Origin: Phoebastria nigripes
Taxonomy: Eukaryota; Chordata; Aves; Procellariiformes; Diomedeidae
Length of the DNA: 64,000 nt
Assembly (NCBI GenBank): GCA_035582835.1
Contig: JAYKAV010002717.1
Span: 1-64,000 of the forward strand
Direction of reading: 5' to 3'
Shown: one piece after another, positions 61,985 to 64,000 of the stretch
Position numbering within the stretch: the first letter of the stretch is position 1
Layout: each line of letters begins with the position of its first letter
The notes under the pieces: generated by a model
Told to the model about the DNA's origin: nothing
What the model saw: only the letters and a program-made list of their open reading frames with translations
Databases searched by the model: none
Translations under genes and position numbers: made by a program

Positions 61985-63500
61985 TGCCAGTCTAGAAATA
62001 TTTACAGAATCAGGGTCTTAAGAAAACTTTATTCAGATGAACTGAACAACTGATGTTTAGCCTGTGTTTTTTTGTTTAACTGAAGTATTTATTTGGCAAT
62101 CTGTTGATTGCTTTTACCTCCACCTATGGGCATACCAAGTACTTTGCTTGCCTTAGACAGTACTGATATATAAATATCATTCATAAAGCAGAGATGAGTA
62201 TGTTTGTATTATCACTTGCATGTCAGCTGTGTATTATTTTACCAAAGCAGAAAAATAAGAGGTAATCATTAGCAATTTTATTCTGCAGCTACATTATCTG
62301 AACACCTAATGTATGTACCTAGGAATATGCAGTGTTTTGACAGCCTATTCCAACTGTTTTCCTTTCCCTTTGCCGAAGTAGCTTATTCTATACCTGAAGT
62401 ATATATCTGTCCCATTTGACCACAAAGCATTTTTATCTGCTCTGTGACCAGATGTACAGAAGTCAGAGTCTGGTTAATAAATGTTGAAGAACATATTTTT
62501 ACCTAAATGATCAATATATTCACACCATAGGAAGAGAGTTGAAGTATATGGATTTATAGTTCCTTTGTGTTGCAACTGAATATATGTATACAAGTTGCAA
62601 AATATCTGTTCATTGCTGTTGGTTATTTTAGTGTTCTTATTGTCTGGGTTCAAGGCAAAGATTAATTTTGCCTAGCTTAGTCTGCTTCTGCTTTATAGGT
62701 GCAAGCAGCCTCTGCTTTGCTATGTCTATAAGAAGTTATCTGGCTTATTCTATTAGGATTCTCTCTGTTCTATCTAAAGGAANATCGTATGTTCCTTTAT
62801 GAAAAAGGATTTGGTACTATTTTAATTTTCAAGTTGTTACCTTCTTATTCAGTAGGTTCTTTTCCTCTTTGACTTTCAAGCTAATTTATTATATTAAAAA
62901 TGTAAAAAAAAAAGATGGTATGTTTCTGTAGCCATAATAGCATATTTACTGTACATCCTTTCCAAAAGAAAATGTCTTCTGTGAGGAGAGGCACTCACTT
63001 TGTGTTATATCAATCCTGTTTATTTACTTTTTGAGTTGTTTACTTCTTTTCCATATTATAAGCATTTGATTTTTTTACCTTCGTTATCAATCTCCAGAGA
63101 ACATTTTCAAATGCCTTATAAAAATTTAAGTACATGATGTTCACTTCAGACTTCCCGCTTGCCTATCTCTTCCAATTATCTCATAATGGAGCAGAGTGCT
63201 AGAGCTCATACTCTATTTATAATCTGTCATTTGCTTCATTCTGAGTTTGTTCCCAGGCTAAATCCAACCTGTAGGTCTTGGCATGGGTGCCACTTACTCT
63301 TTTTCATCTCTTGTTGACATTCTAACCAGTACTTACATTTTTATAATTCCTAAGGTACATTATAAGAATATTTTTGTTTGCCTTTTGCCATGATTTTATT
63401 TAGCTGCTATTTTTAATTCTTTACTCTTATCCCTAATACTGTGGTTACAAAATATGTCAATTCAGTATCTGGCATTGTAGCCTAGTCTCTGTGCCTGAAA

Positions 63501-63529
63501 ACTCCTAACATTTTAGCAATGTTAGGAGT
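63501..63529. repeat. Perfect 12-bp hairpin
   Basis: ACTCCTAACATT, a five-base loop, then its exact reverse complement AATGTTAGGAGT. It is too short for a miRNA hairpin. Its function is unknown. Confidence 0.8.
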
Positions 63530-63974
63530 ACGACAACCAGAATACATAAAACTAAGCAGAATTATGATATTCATTGAATAACGTTAACCATATATCTGAG
63601 ACTACTATACCCATGCAAGTTGTTCACATCCATTAGGAATTGTGTGGACATATCTGTGCTAAAAACATGGCTTATGCAACTCCACAGAAACTGAAATCAC
63701 TCCACACTGAGCATTATCTGCTGCCCATTTAAAATATTAAGGTGCTCTCCAACTTAAGTGGCTATAGAAGTGGATCCTTGAGACTTATATTTTAGTTTTT
63801 TTGAGACAAAGCGTTCTTAGGAGTTCATAGAGAGAAAAATGGGACGAACAAAAGAGCATTGGAAGGAAAGCATTGTGATATACAAAAAATCTGATTTTGA
63901 ACTTCATACATACTTGACTTGTATTTTTATTATTAATTGTATTTTGATACAATCCAGAGACCTTGAATCTCTGA

Positions 63975-64000
63975 TTCTACAATCTTCTACCATTGTAGAA
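63975..64000. repeat. 9-bp inverted repeat at the window edge
   Basis: TTCTACAAT, the spacer CTTCTACC, then ATTGTAGAA. It may extend beyond the window. Confidence 0.6.

Larger units (their letters stand above)
44009..64000. other. KCNT2: KCNT2 intron 1 (continues past the right edge)
   Basis: After the CpG island ends near 44430, this is AT-rich intron. I looked on the plus strand for the second exon (expected [20 protein letters not shown]-like sequence) and did not find it. Contents listed separately are a G-rich tract (48151-48183), small hairpins (48017-48042, 63501-63529, 63975-64000), a 27-base tandem duplication (50687-50740), a CR1 copy with an assembly gap (57690-59040) and a long A tract (61877-61984). 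A 156-codon open stretch at 45975-46445 has no likeness I recognise. Confidence 0.8.

Overview
This window is most likely from a bird (or, less likely, another sauropsid). Three LINE copies read as CR1: their reverse-transcriptase C-termini are recognisable and one ends in the typical repeated ATTCTATG tail. Interspersed repeats are otherwise sparse. Both genes are split by long introns with GT..AG borders. The sequence is a draft, with scattered single Ns and one 815-base gap (57971-58785).

Left half (262-31545, minus strand): most of the gene for complement factor H (CFH). I resolved 18 coding exons. They are a signal-peptide exon followed by 16 CCP (sushi) modules, one exon per module except CCP2, which is split into 106- and 77-base exons. 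Every module border is phase 1 and the 3001 coding bases stay in one frame without a stop. Modules 1 to 14 align in order with human CFH 1 to 14. The last two in the window look most like human CCP17 and CCP18, so counterparts of CCP15/16 may be absent. The final modules and the stop codon lie beyond the left edge. The encoded protein would be a secreted plasma regulator of the complement alternative pathway: modules 1-4 correspond to the C3b-binding and factor I cofactor part, and modules 6-8 to a polyanion-binding part.

Middle (31546-42957): about 11 kb of intergenic, AT-rich DNA with a TATA box for CFH, a CR1 remnant, a hairpin and a possible solo LTR.

Right (42958-64000, plus strand): a CpG island of about 1.5 kb holds coding exon 1 of KCNT2, the sodium-activated potassium channel SLICK, followed by 20 kb of its first intron. 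CFH and KCNT2 lie head to head, as in mammals, with about 12.4 kb between their start codons. They share no known pathway; the arrangement is conserved synteny. The KCNT2 intron holds a CR1 copy broken by the assembly gap, an 83-base A tract and a G-quadruplex-prone tract.

The points most worth checking are the cysteine changes in CFH (extra cysteines in adjacent CCP11 and CCP12, and a relocated cysteine in the CCP17-like module), the possible loss of CCP15/16, a possible intron-retention short form ending after CCP7, a strong CTCF-like site in CFH intron 1, and octamer and CCAAT motifs in the KCNT2 promoter.
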